A stretch of 64,000 nucleotides of DNA from CPC320 sp002336405 (GTDB lineage: Bacteria > Pseudomonadota > Alphaproteobacteria > Rhodobacterales > Rhodobacteraceae). Every line of letters begins with the position of its first letter. Within the stretch, counting starts at the first letter, position 1. The notes under the pieces are model-generated. The model did not search any database. It had not been told where the DNA came from and was given only the letters and a program-made list of their open reading frames with translations. A program made the translations under genes and the position numbers. This document shows positions 26,227-35,273 of this stretch, one piece after another. The stretch lies in NCBI GenBank assembly GCA_949372595.1, contig CASIAN010000042.1, positions 1 through 64,000 of the forward strand, read 5' to 3'.

Positions 26227-26577
26227 TTGGAACTTCCAAAATGGACGGAGCCTGCACTTTATGGCGCGGGGGCTGGTGCTATTGCCCTAGCAATCATTGG
26301 CTTTAACTGGGGTGGCTGGGTAACAGGCGGTACATCTGCAGAAATGTCCCAAAAATCATCAAGATTAGCTGTTGCAGAAGCTCTTATACCGTATTGTGTT
26401 GCTCTCTCAATATCTGACCCTTCATCAGTTGATATAATGAAAACATTGAATGAAGCCACTTCTTACAAAAAACGTGGGATTTTGGAGAAAGCAGGGTGGG
26501 CAACCCCCTTAGGTGCCAGCGAACCAAACCGAGCCTTAGCAGAGTCTTGCTTAAATGCTATAGAAAACAAAACTTAA
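26227..26577 (+). CDS. Conserved small membrane-anchored hypothetical protein
   Basis: A 116-residue protein. MELPKWTEPALYGAGAGAIALAIIGFNWGGWVTGGTS is one membrane-spanning segment followed by a short glycine-rich turn. The rest is soluble and probably periplasmic, with conserved-looking ALIPYCVA and KRGILEKAGWAT...CLNAIE and two cysteines. It resembles a hypothetical protein I have seen repeatedly in alphaproteobacteria, with no assigned function. It begins with a TTG at 26227; this start is preferred because the MELPKW opening is typical of the relatives, although the upstream GGATT is a poor ribosome binding site. No operon partner is visible; an IS630 remnant follows in the opposite direction. 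Confidence 0.6.
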   Translation: MELPKWTEPALYGAGAGAIALAIIGFNWGGWVTGGTSAEMSQKSSRLAVAEALIPYCVALSISDPSSVDIMKTLNEATSYKKRGILEKAGWATPLGASEPNRALAESCLNAIENKT

Positions 26578-26707
26578 GACGCACTCTACAGCTAAATGAT
26601 TAAGCTCCTTGGCTGGTTGAATTAATCAGTCTGGGAGGGCATTCTTAAAAACAGACACAGCCTACACTCTGCGTCAGAACAACTCAGGACATGCTATTAT
26701 ACTCCTG

Positions 26708-27770
26708 TTACACCAAAACCCGAAAGTTTTGGTGAGAGACGATGCGAAATTTGTCTGAGACCTGACTTCGGAAATCCTTCCATTTTTCGGGAATTGTTTT
26801 TCGCAAGCAGGGCAAAATGGCGTTAGCGAACTGCTTTTGAGCGGTATAGGAGCGGTTGTGGGTGAGATGGGCCTGCAGAATTTCCCAGAGACGCTCAATC
26901 GGGTTCAGGTGCGGGCAATATGCGGGCAACTGGATCAGATGGATGTGGCATTTCGGACGTGAGAGCCATTTTTTGACTGCCGCGCAGCGGTGGCAGGCCG
27001 CATTGTGCCAAAGCACGCGGACAAATGATTTGCTTGGGGGTGTTCGCCTCGATTTTTGCCAAAATCTGTGCTGCACTGTCGCCGCCAACATTGACAGGCT
27101 TAATAAACGGCGCATCGAATTTTTCCAGATATACGCCGCCATGGATGTTGACCCGGCCGCGACCTGCGGTGGTTTTGACCGCCGGGTTTGAGCCCTTACG
27201 CACCCAGCCGAAAGCTGGTTTGGTCTGGTGCTCCGGATGTGTGGCGTCAGCAAAGTAGACCGCCTCATTGGCGGGTAATTTAGTCATCCAGTCTTGATAG
27301 AAGGCTATGAACTCAGCTTGCTTATCTTCATCGGCGACACGCGGCAGGGCCCTTGGCTTGCGGTATTCAAAGCCTAGACGACCTAGCACCTTCAGACAGC
27401 CTGAATGAGAATAATACAATCCGAATGCGGCCGTGATAAAAGCCCTAATCTCTCCCGCTGAGTGGCAAAAGCGGTCGTCAAGCCATGCACTCCGCTTGGT
27501 TTCCTCATCCGGGGTTAAGCGTGACTGTCTGCCGTGTCTGCCATCAAGCGCGAGAGCATCCCAACCCTCCTGTCGAAAGGCCTTGTACCGCCCACGGATC
27601 GTATCATCATCGAGATACAAAAACTCTGCAATCTCGGCGCAGGATTTGCCCTTGTCTAAAAGCAAAATCGCGTTCGCACGACGCGCTATTCCGTACTCTT
27701 TAAGGTGGCGACGCAAACACTGCTCAAGTTCAAGCTGACTGGCGGCAGATAAAAAGTTTGTGTGGATCAT
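26708..27770 (-). pseudogene. IS630-family transposase, frameshifted
   Basis: Two overlapping minus-strand frames form one IS630 transposase. The first, from 27770, has the helix-turn-helix (CAEIAEFLYLDDDTIRGRY) and the first catalytic Asp (VYFADATHPEHQ), up to AKIEANTP. The second continues VRVLWHNAACHRCAAVKKWL, PAYCPHLNPIERLWEI (catalytic Glu) and DFRSQVSDKFRI to 26708. The frame changes near 27030. The second catalytic Asp is also lost: the family has DNAxxH where this copy has HNAACH. The element is therefore dead twice over. I could not define inverted repeats or a TA duplication. Confidence 0.75.
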
Positions 27771-28228
27771 CTACAAGATTGACGCACTCGCGACCAACAC
27801 GTCAACCAATTCTTCGGATATTAAAGGGTTCTGAGTATAGCCAACTTGTATAGCCAGACGGGGGGATCATTGGCGTCACTTCAGAGCATACCATAGTTGC
27901 AGTATAAAATGTGACTTGCTCCAATTCGAAAGGATCGTGGGTAAATGGGAATATATTGCAGACATTGCAAACAGTGGCTTTTCCAAAGTGCGGTAGACCA
28001 CCCAGTCAGCTCAAGTTGTACTGCAAAAATTTGGCAAGAAAGAGACTGCTGTGCGGTTTTGCCGGATGGCATCATATAAAAAGCCTATCCTCCGATACAT
28101 CTTAGAAAAGCCGCAAAGTGACGGCATAATACGGCGACATCTCAAACGAGATCTTCAAGGAAACCTGACGCTATCTGTATCGCATTTGGTGGACTGTACA
28201 CTGCCAAAGTAAATATGGGGAGAAAACC
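27771..28228. other. Intergenic stretch without recognisable gene
   Basis: About 460 bases between the IS630 remnant and the glycosyltransferase gene. Plus-strand open frames around 27911-28105 and 28050-28190 are AT-rich and lowly structured, with no family match I can name. They may be debris of a gene that stood upstream of the glycosyltransferase. Confidence 0.3.
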
Positions 28229-28972
28229 ATGCGTGTTGATCGACCGGATTTACAGAACCCAACTGTGGGTTCCAGCAAACTCAATTTAATCACTGTTTGC
28301 ACCCAGAATTACCCGATGCACTATGCCGAAAAATTAATCAGGCGCTTTCAAACCCTCACAAACCTGACTGTCGAATCTTATTGTATTACGGACCGGCCGA
28401 ACGAGGTGACGGATTGGGCAATGCCGATTGTCCCACCCAGATTGAGCGAAGGATGGTGGAATAAGCTAAATATTTTTAGTCCGTCAATGCCAGACGGGTG
28501 GTTGCTATATCTTGATCTTGATATTGTCATTCTGCAAAATTTTGATGAGGAAATAACCTGTACACTTAAACAGGGGGAAAACATCAATTGCGTGTCAGAT
28601 GCCATAAACTGGATGGGTGTGAGATTTAGTTCGTCATTCATGTTGCTGCGGAGTGGTGTCCGGCCAGATATTTATGACGATTTTATTAAGAACGAAAAAG
28701 CGCTGGTGAATAAACCTGGCGGAGATCAAGTATGGATAGGCCCCAAACTTGATAAGGTCCATTATATCGATGACAGTTTTCCTAATTTAAAAAAGAATTT
28801 GAAATTTGATCTGGCCACAAAAAATAAAAATGAGATGAACTTTCCGAAAGTCGTTGATGATCGCATAAAACTTATCGACTGCACAGGCCAACCGAAGCCT
28901 CACCAATTGGCACGATTACTCTATATAAAAAATAACTGGCACGATGTGCCGCCAATAGTACCCAAAGTCTAA
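28229..28972 (+). CDS. Glycosyltransferase-like protein with DxD motif
   Basis: A 247-residue cytoplasmic protein with the look of a GT-A glycosyltransferase. LNLITVCTQNYPMHYAEKLIRRF is the nucleotide-sugar-binding opening and WLLYLDLDIVILQNF holds the metal-binding D96-x-D98. Later GGDQVWIGPKL and KPHQLARLL resemble the acceptor-side motifs of GT8-like enzymes that act on polysaccharides. The start is the ATG at 28229 with GGGGAG about eight bases upstream. The gene is AT-rich for this window, sits alone among IS elements and has no other polysaccharide gene beside it except the dead GNAT gene at 15.7 kb, so it is likely transferred. Donor and acceptor unknown. Confidence 0.65.
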   Translation: MRVDRPDLQNPTVGSSKLNLITVCTQNYPMHYAEKLIRRFQTLTNLTVESYCITDRPNEVTDWAMPIVPPRLSEGWWNKLNIFSPSMPDGWLLYLDLDIVILQNFDEEITCTLKQGENINCVSDAINWMGVRFSSSFMLLRSGVRPDIYDDFIKNEKALVNKPGGDQVWIGPKLDKVHYIDDSFPNLKKNLKFDLATKNKNEMNFPKVVDDRIKLIDCTGQPKPHQLARLLYIKNNWHDVPPIVPKV

Positions 28973-29051
28973 CCCATAAAGGGTGATATTCTGCAAAATA
29001 ATGCGCGGCTGATATTTAACCTCAACGGGAATGAACTTGGCATTCACAAAC

Positions 29052-29069
29052 GGCTTTTTTGCATAAATG
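29052..29069 (+). repeat. Left inverted repeat of IS903-type element
   Basis: GGCTTTTTTGCATAAATG pairs with the right end at 15 of 18 positions and marks the left boundary of the element. Confidence 0.8.
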
Positions 29070-29115
29070 TGCTGATGGGATTCACTGTATGAATCCAGCG
29101 TGATAGCTGAGTGGG

Positions 29116-30048
29116 ATGAGCAGTTGGGCCCCTACGAAGTACAAGACCAAGAATTGGTCGTCTTACAATGACAGCTTGAAGCAGCGTGGATCGTTGTCGA
29201 TATGGTTTGATCCGGAGATGGTTTGGACACCGCCACCAAGCGGCAAGCGCGGTCGGCAGCAGCAATTCAGTGATGCCGCCATTCAGACTTGTCTGACGCT
29301 GAAGGTCCTGTTTGGCATGCCGCTTCGCCAGACAACCGGGTTCGTCCAGAGCTTGCTGCGGCTGGTTGGGTTGGACTGGGCTACGCCGGATTTCAGCACC
29401 TTATGTCGACGTCAGCAGACACTGAACGTGAGCCTGCCGTATCGCGGATCTACAGGGCCACTGAACCTCCTAATCGACAGCACAGGCATCAAGGCCGAAG
29501 GTGAGGGCGAGTGGAACGCACGCAAGCACGCAGGCTCCAAGCGCCGTGTTTGGCGTAAGATACACATTGGCATCGATGAGGAAACGCTCGAAGTGCGGGC
29601 GGTCGAAGTCACCGGTAGCAACATTGGTGACGCACCCATGCTACCCGAACTTCTGAACCAAATTCCATCCGATCAGGACATCGGTAGCGTTACTGCGGAT
29701 GGGGCGTATGACACCCGTAAATGCCACGAGGCGATTGCCGCCAGAGACGCCCATGCAGTGGTCCCGCCACGCAAGAATGCAAAGCCCTGGAAACCAACGA
29801 GCACCGGAGCAATTGCTCGTAACGATGCGGTCAATGCGCAACGATATCTGGGCCGCACCCTGTGGCGACGCTGGAGCGGATACCACCGTCGAAGCCGCGT
29901 CGAAACCAAAATGCACTGTATCAAACTACTCGGCCAATCGTTGATGGCGCGGGACTTTGAGCGGCAGGTCGCAGAAATCCAAATCCGCATCGCCGTCCTC
30001 AATCGCTACACTGCTCTTGGTATACCTGTCACAGAACCTGTAGGCTAG
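29116..30048 (+). CDS. IS5-family transposase (IS903 group)
   Basis: A 310-residue DDE transposase, full length for the IS903 group. The N-terminal DUF4372-like region leads into GKRGRQQQFSDAAIQ, and the catalytic triad is D121 (LLIDSTGIK), D195 (TADGAYD) and E263 (RSRVETKMH). The RNase H-fold strand KIHIGIDEETLEVRAVEVT and the end motif MARDFERQVAEIQIRIAVLN are also typical. It starts with the ATG at 29116 and ends 54 bases before the right inverted repeat. It is the only transposase in this window with both an intact frame and all catalytic residues, so the element may still be mobile. Confidence 0.9.
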   Translation: MSSWAPTKYKTKNWSSYNDSLKQRGSLSIWFDPEMVWTPPPSGKRGRQQQFSDAAIQTCLTLKVLFGMPLRQTTGFVQSLLRLVGLDWATPDFSTLCRRQQTLNVSLPYRGSTGPLNLLIDSTGIKAEGEGEWNARKHAGSKRRVWRKIHIGIDEETLEVRAVEVTGSNIGDAPMLPELLNQIPSDQDIGSVTADGAYDTRKCHEAIAARDAHAVVPPRKNAKPWKPTSTGAIARNDAVNAQRYLGRTLWRRWSGYHRRSRVETKMHCIKLLGQSLMARDFERQVAEIQIRIAVLNRYTALGIPVTEPVG

Positions 30049-30084
30049 GTGCGTATGGGGAAAGGGGAAGAACGTCCTTCACAC

Positions 30085-30102
30085 GATTTGTGCAACAAAG
30101 CC
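30085..30102 (-). repeat. Right inverted repeat of IS903-type element
   Basis: GATTTGTGCAACAAAGCC on the plus strand is the inverted counterpart of 29052-29069 and marks the right boundary. Confidence 0.8.
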
Positions 30103-30263
30103 GTCATCCAGTGGAAATAAAACTCTTTCCTCAGCCCGCCTATGAATGCCGCATCGAGGCGTCTGGTTTGCAGGTGGCCAACACGGTTTTTAGGCTGCGG
30201 CAGGTACGGTAAATTCAGCGCGTGTCAGGGGGCGCCGTCTTAAGTGGCTCAACTTATCAAAAG

Positions 30264-30920
30264 CTAGATTTTTTGCGCTATTATCGTCAGATTATTGGCT
30301 GGCATTTCGACCCGGTCCATGGGCGTCAGACCTGCGGCTCTGAGCTTGTTGAGTACTATCGTGTCATCCTTGTATCCCATGTCCGGATCAGCCTCACGCA
30401 GGCTTTCATGAAACGCTCGATCCCCAGCGCTGGTCAATACGCCGCTGCGCATAAACGGCCCATAAAGGATTACAATCCCGCCTGGTGCCAACGCTTTGGC
30501 ACTCTCGCTTATCAGCACCTGCGTCGCAGTATCGCCGATCAGGTGCAGAAGGTTTACCAGCAAAATAACGTCTTGGCTTGCATGTTCCTCAGCCCATCCG
30601 GCTTTGGTGGCATCTAATTGGCAGGCAGGGCGCAGATTTGGCAGCAGAGCATCAGCCGCCCAAGCCGCAATACTGGTCAACCGTGCTGGGTCAACGTCAC
30701 TGGGTTGCCAGCTCAGCCCGGGCAGGGCGGTTGCCAGCTGGACGATATGCTGGCCGGTGCCGCTGGCAATTTCCAGTGCGCGGCCTTTCGAGGGGGCGAC
30801 ATCCCGCAGCATTTGCACGATCGCCGGAGCGTTGCGGGCGGCCGCTGATGCGGTAAGCCGGCCGTGACCATCGGTGCTTGCAACCCTCGCAGCGGGGGGC
30901 AATGTGCCGCGCTGGTTCAT
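30264..30920 (-). CDS. DUF938 SAM-dependent methyltransferase-like protein
   Basis: A 218-residue protein of the DUF938 family. The class I methyltransferase fold shows in RALEIASGTGQHIVQLA (SAM-binding motif I), WQPSDVDPARL (motif II acidic residue) and DVILLVNLLHLIGD (motif IV region), followed by GPFMRSGVLTSAGDRAFHESLR, the family hallmark. No substrate is established for the family. Its ATG (30920) overlaps the stop of the upstream FAD oxidoreductase in ATGA, so the two are cotranslated. The IS903-type element lies 160 bases downstream. Confidence 0.85.
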   Translation of the reverse strand: MNQRGTLPPAARVASTDGHGRLTASAAARNAPAIVQMLRDVAPSKGRALEIASGTGQHIVQLATALPGLSWQPSDVDPARLTSIAAWAADALLPNLRPACQLDATKAGWAEEHASQDVILLVNLLHLIGDTATQVLISESAKALAPGGIVILYGPFMRSGVLTSAGDRAFHESLREADPDMGYKDDTIVLNKLRAAGLTPMDRVEMPANNLTIIAQKI

Positions 30921-31993
30921 GAGAATCTGTCAGGGGACAGGGCGTCTCGGGTCTGAGTTGTCAGCTCTGAGGGGCGCCCAGCGATCAGGTCGGTGGTCAG
31001 TTGGCTGGCTGCCACACAGGTTTGAAACCCGTAACCGCCTTGTCCGACCAGCCAGAAAAAAGCTGGTTGCTGTGGGGCGCGGCCGATCACCAGCGCACGG
31101 TCGGGGGCAAAACTGCGTAAACCCGCCCAATTTGCAGTGATCCGCGCAACAGGGGCTGTTACCATCTGTTCATAGCGTGCTAGCCCTTCTGCCAAAATCA
31201 TGTCATCGGCCCAGGCGTCATGGGGATGGGTGGCGTGTTCTTCACACGGCGAGACGATCAACTGGCCCGCGTCAGGCTTGGCATACCAAGCCTCACCCAC
31301 CTCATCCATAAATGGCCAGCGGCTGACATCGTGTCCCGCAGGGGCAGGGATACGTGCCATTGAGCGGCGATAGGGGGTGACACCCAGCGGATCAAGACCT
31401 GCCATCTGTGCCAGTGGGTCCGCCCAGGCACCTGCGGCGTTGACCAGTATCGAGGCGCTAAAGACGCCGATAGATGTTGTGATCGTCCAGCGCTTATTGC
31501 CATATGATAGGGCGGTGACTTGAGACTTAGTGTTTATCTCGGCGCCGTTTTTCAAGGCCTCGCGGCGGAAATTCTGCAGCAAAAGATCGGTATCAATGTC
31601 GTAAATATCTTCGCGAAACCCTGCATATTGCACAGTTTCCGGATCGAGGATGGGAATTTTATGTCGCGCCTCATTCACAGATATCGCGCTTAGTCCAAAT
31701 TCGCGATGCTCGCGCTCAAAGAGGTCTTTATCGCCAGCCTTAGCTACCAAAAGCATTCCGCGCGCACTGAGAACACCCCCGTTTTCATTGCGCAGATATG
31801 CGGCACTGGCGCTGTTGAGACTGCGGACAACGGGGTTGCCGTAATCTTCTACAAAGGCGGCAGCTGATCGGCCTGAGGCGTGATAACCAAGCCTGTCCTC
31901 GCCTTCAAGCAGTGTTACCGAGGCATGATGTGACAAGCGCGCTGCGGCTGAGATGCCGGCGATACCGCCGCCGATGATGGCGATATCTGTCAT
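30917..31993 (-). CDS. FAD-dependent oxidoreductase (DAO family)
   Basis: A 358-residue flavoprotein of the D-amino-acid oxidase/glycine oxidase family. The Rossmann dinucleotide motif is IAIIGGGIAGISAAA at the N-terminus, followed by the LLEGEDRLGYHASGRS segment. The C-terminal RALVIGRAP...FFWLVGQGGYGFQT is the flavin-contacting region of the family. It oxidises a C-N bond of an amino acid or related amine. The start is the ATG at 31993; the longer frame to 32023 has no better site. It overlaps the DUF938 gene by 4 bases and is separated from the BMP operon by a terminator, so it has its own promoter or depends on readthrough. Substrate unknown. Confidence 0.85.
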   Translation of the reverse strand: MTDIAIIGGGIAGISAAARLSHHASVTLLEGEDRLGYHASGRSAAAFVEDYGNPVVRSLNSASAAYLRNENGGVLSARGMLLVAKAGDKDLFEREHREFGLSAISVNEARHKIPILDPETVQYAGFREDIYDIDTDLLLQNFRREALKNGAEINTKSQVTALSYGNKRWTITTSIGVFSASILVNAAGAWADPLAQMAGLDPLGVTPYRRSMARIPAPAGHDVSRWPFMDEVGEAWYAKPDAGQLIVSPCEEHATHPHDAWADDMILAEGLARYEQMVTAPVARITANWAGLRSFAPDRALVIGRAPQQPAFFWLVGQGGYGFQTCVAASQLTTDLIAGRPSELTTQTRDALSPDRFS

Positions 31994-32067
31994 TGGATTG
32001 TTCCAAGTGCCCGAACGCGGCAAAAAACAGCTATTTTGGACATCCTAAGACCCTCGTTTGGCGATGG

Positions 32068-32095
32068 AAAAAGGCTCTGGAAACCAGAGCCTTTT
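32068..32095 (-). terminator. Rho-independent terminator after BMP operon
   Basis: GGCTCTGG and CCAGAGCC form an 8-bp stem with an AAA loop, flanked by AAAAA on one side and TTTT on the other, so it can act in both directions. It follows the last gene of the BMP transporter operon. A second palindrome ACAAGCTT-6 bases-AAGCTTGT lies between it and the gene (32108-32129). Confidence 0.8.
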
Positions 32096-32135
32096 CTGTA
32101 CTGCGTTACAAGCTTCAAAAAAAGCTTGTGTGCCC

Positions 32136-32175
32136 GATGGTTCGGCCCGATTGGTTCGGCCCGATTAGTTCGGGA
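32136..32175. repeat. Short tandem repeat at the BMP gene 3' end
   Basis: GATGGTTCGGCCC, GATTGGTTCGGCCC and GATTAGTTCGGGA follow one another. The third copy contains the stop codon and last codons of the BMP gene, so the repeat grew from the gene's own 3' end. Confidence 0.6.
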
Positions 32176-33238
32176 TGTCGCCGGTCAGGCCTTCGACATA
32201 AAAGCTCATACCTGCCAAAGTACCGTCATCTGCGGTTTCGCCTGCTGCCAACCATGCGCTGCCATCTTGTTTGTTTAGCGGACCGGTGAAGGGGCTATAG
32301 GTGCCAGAGGCGATCGAGTCGCGCAGTGCCAGTGCGTCGGCTTTCACATCGGCGGGAACTGCATTGGAGATCTCGCCGATCTTTACCATGCCTGGGCCGA
32401 TGCCGTCCCATGTATCCATACTGGCCCAAGACCCGTCCAGCACAGCTTGGGTGCGGGCGATATAATATGGTGCCCAGTCGTCAATAATAGAACTGACGCG
32501 TGGCATTGGGCCGTACTCTGGCATATCTGATGCTTGACCAAAAGTAATCACATTTCCAGCTTTCTCAGCCGCCGCCTGTGGTGCGGTCGAATCGGTGTGC
32601 TGCAAGATCACGTCTGCGCCCTGCTCAATCAATGCGGTTGCCGCATCGGCTTCTTTGGCTGGATCAAACCATGTATAGGCCCAGACGATGTTAAACTCGA
32701 CATCGGGATTGGCTTTTTTGGCATGAATAAACGCTGCATTGATGCCCCGGATCACTTCGGGGATCGGGAACGAGCCGATATAGCCAATTTTGTTGGTTTT
32801 GGTCATTTTGCCAGCGATGTGACCCTGAACGGCGCGGCCTTCGTAAAATCGAGCCGAATAGGTTGATACGTTGGGATGCATCCGCTTATAGCCGGTCGCA
32901 TGTTCAAATTTCACGTTGGGAAATTTGGCGGCGACATTATTGGTTGGATCCATATAGCCAAACGAGGTGGTGAAAATCAGATTGGCGCCTGACAGCGCCA
33001 TCTGGGTCATCACTCGCTCTGAATCGGCGCCCTCAGGCACGCTTTCTTGAAAAATCGTCTCGACCTTATCGCCAAAATGCTTTTCAACCGCGAGCCGTCC
33101 CTGTTCATGCTCATAGGTCCAGCCTCCGTCACCGACGGGTCCGACATAGACAAAGCCAACTTTAACGTCGGCTGCAAAGGCCGCTGAGGCCAGTCCGACT
33201 GCGGTCACCGCACCGGTTAGAATTGATTTGATTGTCAT
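32165..33238 (-). CDS. BMP-family (PnrA-like) ABC substrate-binding protein
   Basis: A 357-residue periplasmic binding protein of the BMP/PnrA family, which mostly binds purine nucleosides. The Sec signal peptide is MTIKSILTGAVTAVGLASAAFA. The mature start DVKVGFVYVGPVGDGGWTYEHEQG carries the family motif with the Asp and Trp that contact the nucleoside. The start is the ATG at 33238 with AGGGAG six bases upstream; the ATG two codons earlier touches that site and is excluded. It is the last gene of an operon ATPase-permease-permease-binding protein, 31 bases after the permease. The nucleoside specificity is by family, not shown here. Confidence 0.9.
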   Translation of the reverse strand: MTIKSILTGAVTAVGLASAAFAADVKVGFVYVGPVGDGGWTYEHEQGRLAVEKHFGDKVETIFQESVPEGADSERVMTQMALSGANLIFTTSFGYMDPTNNVAAKFPNVKFEHATGYKRMHPNVSTYSARFYEGRAVQGHIAGKMTKTNKIGYIGSFPIPEVIRGINAAFIHAKKANPDVEFNIVWAYTWFDPAKEADAATALIEQGADVILQHTDSTAPQAAAEKAGNVITFGQASDMPEYGPMPRVSSIIDDWAPYYIARTQAVLDGSWASMDTWDGIGPGMVKIGEISNAVPADVKADALALRDSIASGTYSPFTGPLNKQDGSAWLAAGETADDGTLAGMSFYVEGLTGDIPN

Positions 33239-33269
33239 GAACATCTCCCTGTTCTTAGTTATGTTTGCC

Positions 33270-34193
33270 TCAGTTAGAGGCGTGGAATATCCGGCCCAAA
33301 GATGCAGGTGCCGTTTGGGCACCGCGGGCTGATATGAAAACTAGCACCGCAATAGTTATCAGATATGGCGACATCGACAAGTACTCTACCGGGATCGCCA
33401 CCCCAGCAGCCTGTAGATTCAATTGCAGGACGGTGACACCGCCAAATAAATAGGCACCAACCAAAACCCGCAGCGGTTTCCAACTGCCGAACACCACGAT
33501 GGCCAGCGCGATCCAGCCCGCACCTGACGTCATTCCTTCGGTCCATTGCGGCACCCGGACGAGGCTAAGATATGCCCCCCCCAAGCCGGCGCAGGCACCT
33601 CCAAACATGATCGCCAAAAGCCGGATGCGGATCACCTTGTAGCCTAAGGCATGGGCGGCATCATGGTTTTCGCCCACGCCACGCAAAATTAGCCCTGCTC
33701 GGCTGTATTTCAGTACGGCCCAGACCGCGATGACCAGCGCAATGCTGACATAGACCATCGGATCATGCGAAAACACGATAGGTCCCAAAATTGGGATATC
33801 GGAAAAACCGGGGATATCAAGCGCGGGCAATGTCGGCGATTTCATTCCCTCATAGGGTTTGCCGATCAATGCCGAAAGACCAAGTCCAACCAGCGTCAGC
33901 CCCAGACCGGTGGCGACCTGATTGGCCAACAGAACCTGTGTCAGGAACCCAAAACTGAGGGAGAGCGCAGCCCCTGCAATCGCCGCGCAGATAAAGCCCA
34001 GCTCCGGGCTGCCACTGTTGATCGCCACGGCAAAGCCGACCACGGCTCCGGTGATCATCATCCCCTCGACCCCGAGGTTGAGAACACCGGCCTTTTCCAC
34101 AACGGTTTCGCCAATCGCCGCCAGTAAGATAGGCGTTGCAGAGACCATCAACGAGGCAATGAGCAATACAGGGTTAATCGCGGATAAGTCCAT
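33270..34193 (-). CDS. ABC nucleoside-type transporter permease (YufQ/NupQ-like)
   Basis: A 307-residue inner-membrane permease of the BPD_transp_2 type, with about eight to ten membrane segments. The signature GETVVEKAGVLNLGVEGMM is near residues 27-46, and VIRIRLLAIMFGGACAGLGGAYLS lies in the C-terminal half, both typical of the second permease in BMP importers. It starts at the ATG at 34193, three bases after the stop of the other permease gene. It pairs with that permease to form the channel. Confidence 0.88.
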   Translation of the reverse strand: MDLSAINPVLLIASLMVSATPILLAAIGETVVEKAGVLNLGVEGMMITGAVVGFAVAINSGSPELGFICAAIAGAALSLSFGFLTQVLLANQVATGLGLTLVGLGLSALIGKPYEGMKSPTLPALDIPGFSDIPILGPIVFSHDPMVYVSIALVIAVWAVLKYSRAGLILRGVGENHDAAHALGYKVIRIRLLAIMFGGACAGLGGAYLSLVRVPQWTEGMTSGAGWIALAIVVFGSWKPLRVLVGAYLFGGVTVLQLNLQAAGVAIPVEYLSMSPYLITIAVLVFISARGAQTAPASLGRIFHASN

Positions 34194-34196
34194 GCC

Positions 34197-35273
34197 TCAA
34201 GCCTCCCCAAATCGAACGCGGTAATGGGTGAACACGTCGGTTGCCAGTAGAAAAAACAACAACATACCTTGAAATAGCTGAATTGATGCCCCCGGCAGCC
34301 CAAGCATGAGCTGTGCCAGTTCTCCGCCGATATAGGTCAACGCCATCAACAGCCCCGCAAGCACGATCCCCAGGGGGTGCAACCGTCCCAGAAACGCGAC
34401 AATAATGGCGGTAAACCCATAGCCAGTGTTGAAGTCGATAGTGATTTGTCCCGCGGGACCTGCGACTTCGAACAGACCCGCCATGCCGGCAAGTGCCCCT
34501 GACACACCAAGGCACAGTATGGTGACGCGGTGTGGATTGACGCCGGCGAACCGCGCGGCCCGCGGCGCCTGTCCGGTGAGGCGGATATGAAACCCTTGCA
34601 GGTGACGCGTCAGCACCACATAGGCAAAAATCACTGCAATAAAACATGCGACCACGCCCCAGTGCATGCCGGTATTGGCAATCAGTTCGCTGTTTGCCGC
34701 AGCGGGATATTGTTGCAGGTTGCGTGAACCGGGAAAGCCCATGCCGTCTGGATTTTTCAACACACCCGAACTGACTGAGGCCAACAGGCTTTCGGCGACA
34801 TAGACCAACATCAGCGAGACGAGAATCTCATTGGTGCCAAAACGGGTTTTCAAAAGCGCTGGGATCATCGCCCAAGCCCAGCCACCAAACGCGCCTGTGA
34901 TTACCATGAGTGGGAAAATAATAAACAAATCAGCTGGATAGAATGCCAACCCCATGCCCGCGCCGCAAATGGCCCCCATGATGTACTGGCCCTCGGCACC
35001 GATATTCCAGATGCCTGCCCGAAACCCGATCGATAGCCCGATGGCAATCAAAATAAGCGGCGCGGCTTTGACCAAAAGCTGCGGTCTGGAATAGGCGGCA
35101 AATTGGGGGTTGAACAAGGGATCCCAAAAGATAATTCGAATCGATTCAAGCGGTGGCTTGCCCAGTAAGGCGAACATGAAGCCACCAATAATCATGGTCA
35201 GGATAACCGCAAGAATAGGCGTCAAACTTGTCAGTGCGCGCGATGGGTGTAAGCGTTTTTCCAGCCGTATCAC
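34197..35273 (-). CDS. ABC nucleoside-type transporter permease (YufP/NupP-like)
   Basis: A 358-residue permease of the BPD_transp_2 type. The N-terminal segment LTPILAVILTMIIGGFMFALLG is followed by FWDPLF, then GFRAGIWNIGAEGQYIMGA, the family's conserved loop. It begins with a GTG at 35273 that overlaps the TGA of the ATPase gene (GTGA), so translation is coupled. It forms the membrane channel with the next permease and is driven by the double ATPase upstream. Confidence 0.88.
   Translation of the reverse strand: MIRLEKRLHPSRALTSLTPILAVILTMIIGGFMFALLGKPPLESIRIIFWDPLFNPQFAAYSRPQLLVKAAPLILIAIGLSIGFRAGIWNIGAEGQYIMGAICGAGMGLAFYPADLFIIFPLMVITGAFGGWAWAMIPALLKTRFGTNEILVSLMLVYVAESLLASVSSGVLKNPDGMGFPGSRNLQQYPAAANSELIANTGMHWGVVACFIAVIFAYVVLTRHLQGFHIRLTGQAPRAARFAGVNPHRVTILCLGVSGALAGMAGLFEVAGPAGQITIDFNTGYGFTAIIVAFLGRLHPLGIVLAGLLMALTYIGGELAQLMLGLPGASIQLFQGMLLFFLLATDVFTHYRVRFGEA

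Larger units (their letters stand above)
29052..30102 (+). mobile_element. Intact IS5-family (IS903-type) insertion sequence
   Basis: A 1051-base element with 18-base terminal inverted repeats: GGCTTTTTTGCATAAATG at 29052-29069 and the inverse of GGCTTTGTTGCACAAATC at 30085-30102 (15 of 18 match). Both resemble the GGCTTTGTTGAATAAATC ends of IS903. The single transposase gene is intact. The flanking 9-mers (TTCACAAAC and GTCATCCAG) do not form the 9-base target duplication expected for this group, so flanks may have rearranged since insertion. Confidence 0.85.

Noticed and set aside
30222..30617. 131-codon plus-strand frame opposite the DUF938 gene
   Set aside because: It is antisense to a clear DUF938 gene and has no family-like features.
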